From Marinomonas algicola (lineage in GTDB: Bacteria; Pseudomonadota; Gammaproteobacteria; Pseudomonadales; Marinomonadaceae): a stretch of DNA of 64,000 nt. The notes beneath the pieces are model-generated. The model saw only the letters and a program-made list of their open reading frames with translations. It was not told the DNA's origin and did no database searches. The position numbers and the translations under genes were made by a program. Of this stretch, positions 8,574 through 17,100 are shown in pieces. Each line of letters starts with the position of its first letter. Position 1 is the first letter of the stretch. Location of the stretch: the NCBI RefSeq assembly GCF_014805825.1, contig NZ_CP061941.1:3720001-3784000 (forward strand), in the 5' to 3' direction.

Positions 8574-9788
8574 TCATGCCAGCTTGGCACGAATACGAGC
8601 AACAGGTCGTTCATCAATTAGAATATGAATGGCTGCCGTTAACATGGCAATGATGCAGGCCATCCACCAAACAACATCATAGGATCCTGTGGCATCATAG
8701 AGATAACCGCCTAGCCAAACACCACTAAAAGAGCCCAATTGATGGCTTAAAAACACAATACCATACAAGGTCCCCATGTATTTAAGCCCAAACATTTGAG
8801 CAACCAGTCCAGACGTGGGAGGGACTGTTGCCAACCATAACAAGCCCGTTATGATAGAAAAAACGTACACATTCATTGCCGTCATAGGCAACAGCATAAA
8901 AGCCGCAATGGAAATGGCTCTAAGAGCATAAATATAGGTCAGCAGCATTTTTTTAGAATATTTACCAGACCAAGAGCCCGATAATAAACAGCCAAAAATA
9001 TTAAACAAACCAATTAACGATAAACTGGCTACGGCAACCGTTTCATTAAAACCTTGATCTGTTAAATAAGCGGGCATATGCACTGTAATAAACGCCAATT
9101 GAAAACCACATACAAAAAAACCAATCACGAGCCACCAATAGTGAGCATGCTGACTCGCTTCTCTTAGTGCTTCTGACATAGTTTGAGTGTCGGCGTTTTC
9201 ATGTACCTGTTGTTCTGCCTGAGCGCCCCTAAACGCCGAGGCTAACAACACCATAAGTAACGCAGATACCGCCATTAACAATAAAGCATTGCTCCAGCCG
9301 TAGCTGGCAATAAAACTCTGGGCAACTGGAATGACTAACAATTGTCCGGCCGAGCCTGCCGCCGACCCTAAACCAAGAGCAAACGCCCGTTTTTCGACAC
9401 TCACCATTTTTGCAATGGCCGGTAAAACAACCCCAAAGCCAGTAGCCGCAATGCCCATTCCCATTAATAGACCTGCGCCGACATGAAGTCCAAATACGCC
9501 TTCCGCATTGGCCGTGACAAATAAGCCAAATGCATATACCAAGGAACCAATGACAACTGTTTTTACCGTACCATACCGATCAGAAAATGCGCCTGCAATA
9601 GGCTGAAATAGCCCCCAACATAAATTTTGCAACGCTAAAGAGAAGGCAAACACTTCACGCCCATACTGGAACTCTGCGGAAATAGGAGCCATAAAAAAGC
9701 CCATAGAAGAACGCAAACCAAAATTCAGCGCTAATAGAATACAAGCAAACGCAATGGTGAAACTAACCAGTTTTACTGGGGTCGACAT
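8574..9788 (-). CDS. MFS transporter
   Basis: 404-aa major facilitator with twelve predicted helices. It shows the loop 2-3 motif GAFSDRYGTVKTV (GxxxDRxGxxxx) and a long central loop rich in Gln/Glu (residues about 195-215). The pattern GLRSSMGFFMAPISAEF at the N-terminus resembles the oxalate/formate-monocarboxylate group of bacterial MFS carriers. Substrate unknown. It is monocistronic in appearance. A possible control region upstream holds an 11-bp inverted repeat at 9892-9954. Confidence 0.85.
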   Translation of the reverse strand: MSTPVKLVSFTIAFACILLALNFGLRSSMGFFMAPISAEFQYGREVFAFSLALQNLCWGLFQPIAGAFSDRYGTVKTVVIGSLVYAFGLFVTANAEGVFGLHVGAGLLMGMGIAATGFGVVLPAIAKMVSVEKRAFALGLGSAAGSAGQLLVIPVAQSFIASYGWSNALLLMAVSALLMVLLASAFRGAQAEQQVHENADTQTMSEALREASQHAHYWWLVIGFFVCGFQLAFITVHMPAYLTDQGFNETVAVASLSLIGLFNIFGCLLSGSWSGKYSKKMLLTYIYALRAISIAAFMLLPMTAMNVYVFSIITGLLWLATVPPTSGLVAQMFGLKYMGTLYGIVFLSHQLGSFSGVWLGGYLYDATGSYDVVWWMACIIAMLTAAIHILIDERPVARIRAKLA

Positions 9789-9891
9789 ATTCTGTCCTTA
9801 TACATACCAAGATAGAGAATCATCAATTAAATCACCCCCAGAGACGAGGCATGAAAAGTCATAGTCAGAAGCGCAAGACTAGCACGTTAAA

Positions 9892-9954
9892 GCCTGTGAT
9901 TTCGATCAAAATCAAACCGGTAGAATGATAATTTAGCGCCATCAGAAATCACAG
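9892..9954. repeat. 11-bp inverted repeat in a 592-bp gene-free stretch
   Basis: CCTGTGATTTC at 9892-9902 is exactly repeated in inverse as GAAATCACAGG at 9944-9954. The left arm includes TGTGA-N6-TCAAA, a partial CRP-like match. It lies 104-166 bp upstream of the MFS start. The rest of the gap 9789-10380 holds no convincing gene: the only open frame (10059-10250, minus) lacks a ribosome site and family features. The region before 10381 is AT-rich and probably contains that gene's promoter. Confidence 0.4.
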
Positions 9955-10380
9955 GGGATTCCTCAATGCATAAAATTAAAAAGCAGAGCTCAGTTTTCCT
10001 TTTTGAAACCACGTTTTTCAATCTATAACAGGGAAATAAAATTTGATTATAGAAATACTTAATTGTCTAATTCAAAACGATGATTTATCACAAAAAAACT
10101 CATGCCACAGCAAACGAAGTAAGCCGCCCGCTGAAATTGAGGTAAATGAATCAAAAAACACACAAAGCTACTGTCAATAAATGTGCGTAAAATACAGCCT
10201 TCCCTGCACATTTCATCCTTTAAATTCTTAATTGGTGTGAATAAAACCAAAATAAAGTAACAACCGCGGAAGCCATACCCAAAGACTATTTTTACAATAA
10301 AACTTAGGCAATAATCACTCCATCGAAACGCAACAGCGGTTCACAAACTTATTAAATTTAAACAGTTCTGGAGATGTATT

Positions 10381-10665
10381 ATGAACACATTAACTAAAGC
10401 AACATTGGCTCTTTTGACTTCTTCTGCTATCGCTACTTCTGCTTTTGCCGCAACGGGCTCTTCTGATGATTCCGCTTACGAAACGTATCGTAATAACATC
10501 TCAAGTGTAGAAGCACTATCCAATACACTTGATGCGAAAGGCATTGAATACAACGCTGAAGTAAATCTAGAAGGTGCGAATACATTTGCCAAAAAAGCCG
10601 AAGCTTACAGCGATAAACATGAAGAATTGCAAACGATCTTTAATGCCGCGCATTTCGCGAACTAA
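10381..10665 (+). CDS. Small secreted protein of unknown function
   Basis: 94-aa exported protein. GGAG lies 7 nt before the ATG. Residues 1-23 form a clear signal peptide (MNTLTKATLALLTSSAIATS, then AFA-A), leaving a mature protein of about 71 aa. That mature part is Ala/Glu/Lys/Asn-rich, has no cysteine, and probably forms two helices (YETYRNNISSVEALSNTLDA and NTFAKKAEAYSDKHEELQ). I do not recognise the family. It is a single-gene unit with its own terminator. A truncated duplicate of its 3' end lies at 6450-6524, so the gene has been copied locally at least once. Periplasmic location is inferred from the signal peptide. Confidence 0.8.
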   Translation: MNTLTKATLALLTSSAIATSAFAATGSSDDSAYETYRNNISSVEALSNTLDAKGIEYNAEVNLEGANTFAKKAEAYSDKHEELQTIFNAAHFAN

Positions 10666-10703
10666 TTGATCGCTTAGTTCTCCCTTTTCCAAGGTTCCTT
10701 TTT

Positions 10704-10731
10704 TAAGCCAGACTCGTTCTGGCTTTTTTTT
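10704..10731 (+). terminator. Rho-independent terminator of the small secreted protein gene
   Basis: AGCCAGA (10706-10712) pairs with TCTGGCT (10718-10724) and is followed by eight T. This is a strong intrinsic terminator 40 nt after the stop codon. Confidence 0.88.
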
Positions 10732-10899
10732 GTCTATTTATTGACCTTATTTAGATAAAACACCGTTTTATTTGGCGTAACCATTTTACCTTAAACGAAA
10801 AAAAGTCAGCGTATTTACTGTGACTCAATAAACACCCTGACTTGCTAATGCATAAACTATTTTGATAAAGAATGTAGACCTAACGTTCAGTCCCTGAGG

Positions 10900-11325
10900 T
10901 TAATCCAGTAAAAAGGTTTTCGAAGGATCCACTAAAATATGGTCCTTCATTCCTTCTCTTCCAAGCAGCATAAGATAGGTCATATCGGCTCGGTTGGTTA
11001 AGGTCACTTCAATCGGCCAGATGCGATCACCCATTTTTAGAGGCGTCTTAATCACAAAGCGTTTTTCGGAATTACCATTTGAGGATTTAATACTGCGGAT
11101 ATCATGTAATGCCGATTCACAGTGAATGACAGTCTCAACGTTGTATACATCAGGGTGAATATCAAATTTTACCCAAGTTTTCCCTTCTTTAGTAAATTTT
11201 TTAACATTATCCACATGCAAAGAAGAGGTTTTCGCCCCCGTATCTACCCTAACTTGTAAATCTGTTATGCCAAGATCTGGCAAAGCACAGGTCTCAAGGC
11301 TACCCACAATTAACTTTTCGCTCAT
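10900..11325 (-). CDS. rimB: Retropepsin-like aspartic protease RimB (formerly 'ATP-dependent zinc protease')
   Basis: 141-aa protein of the COG4067/PF05618 family, formerly called Zn-dependent protease and now seen as a retropepsin-like aspartic protease. The catalytic motif D28-T-G-A-K-T-S-S-L-H is present, with a second family segment near LTNRADMTYLMLLGREGM. In Pseudomonas, RimB trims or processes the poly-glutamate tail that RimK adds to ribosomal protein S6. Here it lies 31 bp downstream of rimK on the same strand, which supports that pairing. Unlike the Pseudomonas rimABK order, no rimA-like gene is adjacent. The function is from family knowledge plus neighbourhood. Confidence 0.85.
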   Translation of the reverse strand: MSEKLIVGSLETCALPDLGITDLQVRVDTGAKTSSLHVDNVKKFTKEGKTWVKFDIHPDVYNVETVIHCESALHDIRSIKSSNGNSEKRFVIKTPLKMGDRIWPIEVTLTNRADMTYLMLLGREGMKDHILVDPSKTFLLD

Positions 11326-11356
11326 GGCATATCTACCCTAAAATATGAAAAAGAAA

Positions 11357-12262
11357 TTAGCCTTTACCTTTTGTTTTAGTATTATTTGGCTTGGCATTTG
11401 CCTCGATGAATTCAATGATTAAATCACCCACATCTTTACCTGTTGCTACTTCAATCCCTTCTAACCCGGGTGACGAGTTAACTTCCATAACAACCGGCCC
11501 ATTTTTGGATTGTAAGATATCCACTCCACAGATATTTAGACCCATCACTTTGGCGGCATTAACAGCCGTAGCGCGTTCTTCTTTGCTCAATCGCACAAGC
11601 TTAGCCGTTCCTCCTCGATGTAAGTTAGAACGGAACTCGCCTTCTGCCCCTTGACGTTTCATCGCGGCCACAACTTTTCCACCAACAACAAAGCAACGAA
11701 TATCAGCACCACTGGCTTCTTCAATAAACTCTTGCACAAGAATATTGGCTTTTAATCCCATAAACGCTTCAATGATACTTTCGGCCGCTTTGTCGGTATC
11801 GGCTAGCACAACACCAATACCTTGGGTACCTTCTAACAATTTAATAACGACAGGAGCGCCACCAACATTTTTAATCAAATCTTTAATATTGTCCGGTTTA
11901 TTAGCAAAGCCCGTTCTTGGCAAACCAACATCTTTACGAGACAACAATTGTAATGCTCTTAACTTATCTCGTGAGCGACTGATAGCAACCGATTCATTAA
12001 CACAAAACGTCCCCATCATCTCAAATTGACGAACAACCGCCGTACCATAAAAAGTGATGGACGCGCCGATACGTGGAATCACAGCATCATAATAAGGTAA
12101 TTCTTCCCCATGATAGCGCACGGTTGGTCGACTTTTAGAAATATCCATATAACAATGTAAGGTGTCAATAATATCGACCTGATGGCCTCGAGCTTCGCCC
12201 GCTTCTTTAAGACGTCGAGTGGAATATAGGTTTTCATTTCTTGATAAGACAGCAATCTTCAT
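11357..12262 (-). CDS. rimK: Ribosomal protein S6 glutamate ligase RimK
   Basis: ATP-grasp ligase that adds glutamate residues to the C-terminus of ribosomal protein S6. Starting at 12262 (MKIAVLSRNENLYSTRRL) gives 301 aa, the standard RimK length; GGAAAA precedes this ATG, whereas the longer frame from 12358 adds an unconserved 32-residue tail. Family landmarks are PRIGASITFYG, the ATP-grasp loop GTQGIGVVLAD, IRCFVVGGKVVAAMKRQ and the C-terminal metal motif VMEVNSSPGLEGIE. It forms a two-gene unit with rimB. A heptanucleotide repeat lies about 130 bp upstream in the divergent region shared with the LysE-type gene. Confidence 0.93.
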   Translation of the reverse strand: MKIAVLSRNENLYSTRRLKEAGEARGHQVDIIDTLHCYMDISKSRPTVRYHGEELPYYDAVIPRIGASITFYGTAVVRQFEMMGTFCVNESVAISRSRDKLRALQLLSRKDVGLPRTGFANKPDNIKDLIKNVGGAPVVIKLLEGTQGIGVVLADTDKAAESIIEAFMGLKANILVQEFIEEASGADIRCFVVGGKVVAAMKRQGAEGEFRSNLHRGGTAKLVRLSKEERATAVNAAKVMGLNICGVDILQSKNGPVVMEVNSSPGLEGIEVATGKDVGDLIIEFIEANAKPNNTKTKGKG

Positions 12263-12390
12263 TATATTTTCCGGGTAGTGAGACTTAAAAAAGTAAAGGA
12301 AACTGGCAGGCGCCAATGTCCGCACAAGGTAAAGTGAACGTATCTTTAAGTAAAGCACAATCTCTTCATAACATACGCTAAATCAGATTT

Positions 12391-12431
12391 TTAATTGTTA
12401 ATTGTTAATTGTTAATTGTTAATTGTTAATT
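12391..12431. repeat. Tandem heptanucleotide repeat (TTAATTG)x5 plus a partial copy
   Basis: Five perfect head-to-tail copies of TTAATTG run from 12391 to 12425, followed by TTAATTA. The array lies in the 252-bp divergent region between rimK and the LysE-type gene. Such arrays change copy number by slippage and could alter promoter spacing. Confidence 0.9.
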
Positions 12432-12457
12432 AAAAGGTGTCGCACAGATCTGGCTTG

Positions 12458-12469
12458 TGACCGCGGTCA
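12458..12469. promoter_or_regulatory. Perfect 12-bp palindrome upstream of the LysE-type gene
   Basis: TGACCGCGGTCA is a perfect palindrome in an otherwise AT-rich divergent region, 45 bp before the LysE-family start. It may be an operator for an unidentified regulator; no cognate regulator lies adjacent. Confidence 0.4.
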
Positions 12470-12514
12470 AAGTCGTGTAACCATTACTGTCTAAAATAGA
12501 AATAGGATAACGTT

Positions 12515-13132
12515 ATGATTAGCTCAGAGTTTTTAATGACGTCTTTGGTGCTGGTTCTCATGCCAGGAACCGGTGTTTTATATACTATTTCAGCCAGTTT
12601 ATTTGGTGGCAAGAAATCCAGTCTTTTTGCGGCGTTAGGCTGTACTATCGGGATAGTCCCCTCTCTCATTGCCAGTATTTTAGGTCTGGCCGTTGTACTG
12701 AATACCAGCGCACAGGCGTTCCAAATAATGAAATTCGTTGGTGTGGCTTATTTATTGTACTTAGCATGGTCCATGCTAAAATCAACTGGAGCATTGATCA
12801 TTAAAGAAAATGGTGTGCAGAAAAGCCTTTATCAGGTGGCTTTTAAAGGATTTTTAATCAATATTCTAAATCCAAAGTTAACGGCTTTCTTTTTAGCCTT
12901 TTTACCTCAATTTATCCCAAATAACGCATTAAATCCAACAGTCAATATGCTCCTTCTCGGTTCGATTTTTATGCTAATGACCTTTCTGGTATTTATTCTT
13001 TACGGTATTTTAGCCACTCGAGTTCGGCATTACATTATACATTCCGAAAAAATAAGCACGATGTTACAGCGTATTTTCGCAGGCAGTTTTGCGCTACTCG
13101 GATTGAAACTCGCTTTAACAGAGCAAAAGTGA
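12515..13132 (+). CDS. LysE/RhtB-family amino-acid exporter
   Basis: 205-aa inner-membrane protein with about six hydrophobic helices and the RhtB/LysE signature LMPGTGVLYTISASLFGGKKSSLFAALGCTIGI near the N-terminus, plus GFLINILNPKLTAFFLAFLPQF in the middle. Proteins of this family export neutral or basic amino acids, or homoserine lactone in RhtB. The exact substrate is not readable. It is monocistronic, divergent from rimK, preceded by a GC-rich palindrome and followed by a hairpin at 13141. Confidence 0.88.
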   Translation: MISSEFLMTSLVLVLMPGTGVLYTISASLFGGKKSSLFAALGCTIGIVPSLIASILGLAVVLNTSAQAFQIMKFVGVAYLLYLAWSMLKSTGALIIKENGVQKSLYQVAFKGFLINILNPKLTAFFLAFLPQFIPNNALNPTVNMLLLGSIFMLMTFLVFILYGILATRVRHYIIHSEKISTMLQRIFAGSFALLGLKLALTEQK

Positions 13133-13140
13133 CATGATCA

Positions 13141-13177
13141 AAGGCCTGATATATCCTTATAAAAAATAAGGCCTTTT
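13141..13177 (+). terminator. Probable terminator after the LysE-type gene
   Basis: AAGGCC at 13141-13146 pairs with GGCCTT near 13170, with an inner TTAT/ATAA pairing and a short T-run at the right edge. It lies 9 nt after the stop codon. Confidence 0.55.
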
Positions 13178-13264
13178 GCATTTTTCACTAGGTATTCTTT
13201 TGTTCATTCCCTATAATTGGCGCTCAATAGTCTTCTTATCTCTTATATACGGACGTTCTAAAAG

Positions 13265-13717
13265 GTGACATTCCGCTTTCATAGTATTCAGCAAAGTAAG
13301 ACAGAAAAATCCGTCTTAATTAGTCTATGCTCGGTTTTACTCATTTATTTCGCGCCTTTCTTTTGGCAAATTTGCTCGTCTTTAGTTAATCCTTATTCTT
13401 TTGATTCGTCTCATCTCCAGTCTCATAAAACCAAAAGCTACATTGCTGTTGGTCATGACCACCATCATTACTCTGAGCGAGCTTTCGCTTTAGATGAGCC
13501 GCAGATAACGTTCGGCTCTAGGTCACAAATTAATTTATTTGAAACCTGTGGCTATTGTTCATTACTTTTCCATCTCAATTGGATAGACGTAAAACCGTTT
13601 GAGCTCATTGCTTTGGCTAAACCCAGTTACCCTATTTTGCAACTGGCGACATTAACCGCAAGCATCCCATCTCGATATACTCCACTCAGACCTCGCGCGC
13701 CTCCTCAACCTATTTAA
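13265..13717 (+). CDS. DUF2946-like membrane protein
   Basis: 150-aa protein with one N-terminal hydrophobic segment (SVLISLCSVLLIYFAPFFWQ), a histidine cluster (GHDHHHYSE), and CGYCSLLFHL followed by hydrophobic and proline-rich sequence. The His cluster plus CxxC-SLLFHL is the pattern I associate with DUF2946, a family often encoded beside copper or TonB-linked iron genes. The start is GTG at 13265 with no good ribosome site, so the N-terminus is uncertain. It precedes the PepSY membrane protein on the same strand by about 150 bp, suggesting a shared metal-related task. No function is established for the family. Confidence 0.65.
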   Translation: MTFRFHSIQQSKTEKSVLISLCSVLLIYFAPFFWQICSSLVNPYSFDSSHLQSHKTKSYIAVGHDHHHYSERAFALDEPQITFGSRSQINLFETCGYCSLLFHLNWIDVKPFELIALAKPSYPILQLATLTASIPSRYTPLRPRAPPQPI

Positions 13718-13870
13718 TCAATACAAATTTACACGGTTTACTCTCCACTTCTTTTACTTCTTTACGAAATGAAGTGGTGCTTTATTACTCGAAAATACGC
13801 GACTAGAGACACCCTTTAGCAAATGCGCTTGGGTTGCTTTTTAGTCTATTTTCTATGGTTGAGAATTTTC

Positions 13871-15244
13871 ATGTCTACACAACATAACCTCAAAAAAACG
13901 GACTCTTCGTCCAACGCCTTGTTACAACTGATTACTCGTTTGCATTTTTACGTCGGCCTTTTTGTTGGGCCTTTTATCTTCGTTGCGGCTCTGACAGGTG
14001 TTTTATATATTATTACCCCTCAGTTAGAGAGTGCGATTTATAAAGATGCCTTGACGACTCAAACGACTGGCGAATACAAAACACTTACGGCACAAATAGC
14101 GGCCGCAAAGTCAAACCTTGAAACAGAACTGAAACTCTTTGCGGTTCGTCCAGCCCCTGAGCAAGGGGATACAACACGCATCATGTTTCTTGACCCTACC
14201 GCAGGACTATCCGGTGCAAGAGCCCTTTTCATAGATCCAGTGACACTAGAGTTAAAAGGCAATTTGGCCGTTTATGGTACCAGCGGTATTTTACCCTTTC
14301 GCACGACGATTGATTACTTACACCGTCAATTATTACTCGGAGAGTTTGGTCGTTATTACAGTGAATTAGCGGCGTCATGGTTATGGTTTGCCGCTTTAGG
14401 CGGGGTGTTCTTATGGATAAAAGGCGGCAAGAAAAACAAGGCTGAATTTGCTTCTCGTACCGCTCTTTTAGCAAAACGTAGACGTCATGGTCAATTGGGC
14501 TTGGTCATTTTTATCGGCTTACTTTTTGTTTCTGCCACAGGATTAACTTGGTCAAAATGGGCTGGTGGCAACATTAGCGAAGTGCGTAAAGTACTTGGCT
14601 GGGTTACCCCTTCCGTTTCACTTTCGTTAACCGCTGAAAAAGTCACCATGGATGAACACGCCGAGCACAATCATCATTCTGGACACGCTACAGAGTCTCA
14701 ACCCCCTGTTGAGAATGATCAATTATTTGATCAAGTATTGGCCTCTGCAAGAGCGGCCGGAATCGATGCCGCTAAACTGGAAATCAAGCCACCAAAGAGC
14801 GCTGATAAGGCGTGGTTTGTTCGTGAGATTGATCGCTCTTGGCCTTCTCAAGTCGACAGTGTCGCGGTAGATCCACGCAATATGACCGTCATCAGCCGTT
14901 CAGACTTTGAAACCTTTCCTATCGTGGCCAAACTCATTCGCTGGGGAATTGATGCTCACATGGGGATTTTGTTCGGAGTGGCCAATCAAATAGTATTAAC
15001 TGTCTTTGGCTTATCCCTATGCTTGATGATCCTCTGGGGCTATAAAATGTGGTGGATGCGTCGCCCAGCCGCCGGACAAACAGCAAAACCCTTAATGCAA
15101 GCGTGGAGTAAGATGACAGCTTTTGGAAAGGTTACCTCTGTCGTCATCGCCCTATTTCTTAGTATTTGTTTACCTGTGATGGGCGTCAGCTTACTTGTTT
15201 TTCTGATAATTGATGCATGGCGCTGGAAGCCATTATCACATTAA
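13871..15244 (+). CDS. PepSY-associated membrane protein, putative metal-uptake reductase
   Basis: About 457-aa inner-membrane protein of the PepSY-TM (PiuB/FegB-like) family, encoded near siderophore or copper uptake genes in many proteobacteria. The start at 13871 (MSTQHNLKK) is preferred over 13823. Visible helices include LHFYVGLFVGPFIFVAALTGVLYI, LAASWLWFAALGGVFLWIKGG, GQLGLVIFIGLLFVSATGLTW and IVLTVFGLSLCLMILWGYKMWWM. Conserved histidines occur in or near the helices (RLHFYVG, YLHRQLLLG, DAHMGILFG). A His-rich loop (HAEHNHHSGH) lies in a periplasmic stretch around residue 265-275. It probably works with the DUF2946 protein upstream. A ferric-reductase-like role is family inference only. 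Confidence 0.82.
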   Translation: MSTQHNLKKTDSSSNALLQLITRLHFYVGLFVGPFIFVAALTGVLYIITPQLESAIYKDALTTQTTGEYKTLTAQIAAAKSNLETELKLFAVRPAPEQGDTTRIMFLDPTAGLSGARALFIDPVTLELKGNLAVYGTSGILPFRTTIDYLHRQLLLGEFGRYYSELAASWLWFAALGGVFLWIKGGKKNKAEFASRTALLAKRRRHGQLGLVIFIGLLFVSATGLTWSKWAGGNISEVRKVLGWVTPSVSLSLTAEKVTMDEHAEHNHHSGHATESQPPVENDQLFDQVLASARAAGIDAAKLEIKPPKSADKAWFVREIDRSWPSQVDSVAVDPRNMTVISRSDFETFPIVAKLIRWGIDAHMGILFGVANQIVLTVFGLSLCLMILWGYKMWWMRRPAAGQTAKPLMQAWSKMTAFGKVTSVVIALFLSICLPVMGVSLLVFLIIDAWRWKPLSH

Positions 15245-15490
15245 CCCTATGGGTAATGTGTAACAAAACATGGCCCATATAACTGTCGGGTATGTTCGCT
15301 CTTTCCCTTTTGAAAAAACGGTCCTGTTGAGCGGACATACTGCCGTTTAACGGCCTAAAAATGGGACCATTGAAGATATGACACCGCTCAAACTACCGAT
15401 AAAATGGGCGTTCCTAGTATTGGCGGGCATGGCTCTATTGGTACGACAATTGGTGATTACGTGATGGTCTATAAACTAAAAAGTCGTTAA
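15245..15490 (+). pseudogene. Possible decayed coding remnant
   Basis: The stretch after the PepSY gene holds two short protein-like pieces in different frames. The first, 15270-15350, reads MAHITVGYVRSFPFEKTVLL, then SGHTAV and a stop. The second, about 15379-15490, ends TDKMGVPSIGGHGSIGTTIG, then DYVMVYKLKSR and a stop. The Gly-patterned second piece looks like a real protein C-terminus, and no single frame joins the two, which suggests a frameshifted relic. The family is not recognised and chance cannot be excluded. From 15491 to about 15750 there is only AT-rich sequence with no clear signal. Confidence 0.3.
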
Positions 15491-15754
15491 CAAACATAAG
15501 AGTGGCTTTCGTTACTGCAACGGCGGTCATAAATCCAATAAAAAGTTCGGTGTGAGCTGAACTTTTTATCTTTCCCACTTATACCTTTACTGAATAATAA
15601 AATTGAAATTAAAGCTAATTTGTTATAACGTTTGGTCACTACCACATCACTAATTGTTATTGGTTTTATTGCCAGTATTTATCTATCATCTGCGTCTTTC
15701 ATCCCCAACATCAAAAGTGGCGGGGCTAATTTACCTCTGGAACCCGCAGACAAT

Positions 15755-17065
15755 ATGACTTCTAAATCTCCTTTGGCACTACTGCCATTATTACTTTTTC
15801 TTGCTCTTTTCGTAGGTAGCGGTCTTTGGTATCAATCTCAAGGGGTAGACTTCGCTTTTTATCAGATATCCGCACCTGTGGCTATTTTACCCGCCATTGC
15901 TTTGGCCATACTACTGGGCAAAGGTCAGTTTGAGAAACGCATTGACACCTTTATTCAGGGTGTTGGTGATAACACCATTATTACCATGATCTTGATTTAT
16001 CTCTTAGCCGGTGCATTTGCTAGCGTCGCTAAGAGTGTTGGCGGTGTGGATGCGACCGTTAACTTTGGCTTAAGCATAGTACCACCGTCATTGTTATTAC
16101 CTGGTCTGTTTGTCATAACGGCATTTGTTGCTACGTCTATGGGAACCTCTATGGGCACTATTGCGGCCATAGCCCCCATTGCCATTGGTGTTTCGGAAGC
16201 CGCAGATCTACCTCTGTTATTAACAGTAGGTACTGTCATAGGCGGCGCTATGTTCGGTGATAATCTATCCATTATTTCAGACACAACCATCGCCGCAACC
16301 CGAACCCAAGGATGCGATATGCGCGATAAGTTCCGCATGAACTTTAAAATTGCCTTACCGGCTGCCTGCATTACTTTAGTTTGGTTGTTCTTTCAAAGCA
16401 GTCATGCTCAGATTACCGACATTAAAGAGTACGAACTCATTCGCGTTTTGCCTTATGTGGCCGTATTAGGTTTAGCCGTCGCGGGTGTTAATGTCATTTT
16501 GGTCTTGTTCAGTGGCATCGTGTTAGCTGGACTAATTGGTTTAACGATGCAAGCAGATTATTCTGTCGCTTCTTGGTCTTCAGATATTTACGCTGGCTAT
16601 ACTGGCATGCAGGAAATTTTAATTCTCTCTTTATTCATCGGAGGGCTGGGCGCACTAATGAAGTCACAAGGTGGCCTGAATTGGTTGGTGACTTGTATCG
16701 AGCGTATTGCGAGCACGTTCGGCGCCAAAGAAGGCTCTACAAGAGCAGGAGAGTTGAGCATAAGTGCTTCTGTGGCATTAACCAATCTTTGCACCGCCAA
16801 CAACACCATTTCAATTCTAATAAACGGTTCGGTTGCTAAAGACATCGCCGAACGATACAAGGTTGACCCGAAGCGCAGTGCCAGCCTATTGGATATTTTT
16901 TCTTGTGTAGTACAAGGCATTTTGCCATATGGTGCGCAAATATTATTAGCCTCATCTTTGGCAAAAGTATCGCCGTTAGAACTAGTTGGTTACGTTCAAT
17001 ACAGCTGGTTATTAGCCGTAGCGGCTTTACTATCCATTGTAATTCGTTGGCCAAAAACAGCGTAA
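15755..17065 (+). CDS. NhaC-family Na+/H+ antiporter
   Basis: Inner-membrane protein of the NhaC/YuiF-like ion transporter superfamily with about eleven hydrophobic helices. The conserved core SMGTSMGTIAAIAPIAIG and GGAMFGDNLSIISDTTIAAT is clear; the latter carries the family's membrane Asp/Ser pattern. The longest frame opens with TTG at 15632, but family N-termini begin about where MTSKSPLALLPLLLF starts, so 15755 (436 aa) is preferred. Neither start has a strong ribosome site. It probably exports Na+ in exchange for H+, or a related organic antiport. It is monocistronic, followed by a weak hairpin at 17079-17100. Confidence 0.83.
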   Translation: MTSKSPLALLPLLLFLALFVGSGLWYQSQGVDFAFYQISAPVAILPAIALAILLGKGQFEKRIDTFIQGVGDNTIITMILIYLLAGAFASVAKSVGGVDATVNFGLSIVPPSLLLPGLFVITAFVATSMGTSMGTIAAIAPIAIGVSEAADLPLLLTVGTVIGGAMFGDNLSIISDTTIAATRTQGCDMRDKFRMNFKIALPAACITLVWLFFQSSHAQITDIKEYELIRVLPYVAVLGLAVAGVNVILVLFSGIVLAGLIGLTMQADYSVASWSSDIYAGYTGMQEILILSLFIGGLGALMKSQGGLNWLVTCIERIASTFGAKEGSTRAGELSISASVALTNLCTANNTISILINGSVAKDIAERYKVDPKRSASLLDIFSCVVQGILPYGAQILLASSLAKVSPLELVGYVQYSWLLAVAALLSIVIRWPKTA

Positions 17066-17078
17066 TCACACTCAATAG

Positions 17079-17100
17079 CAACCTCATTTCTCTGAGGTTG
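17079..17100 (+). terminator. Weak hairpin in a 590-bp gene-free stretch
   Basis: CAACCTCA (17079-17086) pairs with TGAGGTTG (17093-17100) 13 nt after the NhaC-type stop; there is no strong T-run. The rest of 17101-17655 contains no credible gene on either strand. The last 100 bp are AT-rich and probably hold the promoter of the sodium symporter. Confidence 0.45.

Noticed and set aside
9894..9909. CRP site TGTGA-N6-TCAAA before the MFS gene
   Set aside because: Only one good half-site, and it is more simply described as part of the 11-bp inverted repeat; not called as a CRP site.
10059..10250. 63-residue open frame on the minus strand upstream of the small secreted protein
   Set aside because: No ribosome-binding site and no recognisable domain; it lies in an AT-rich intergenic region where such frames arise by chance.
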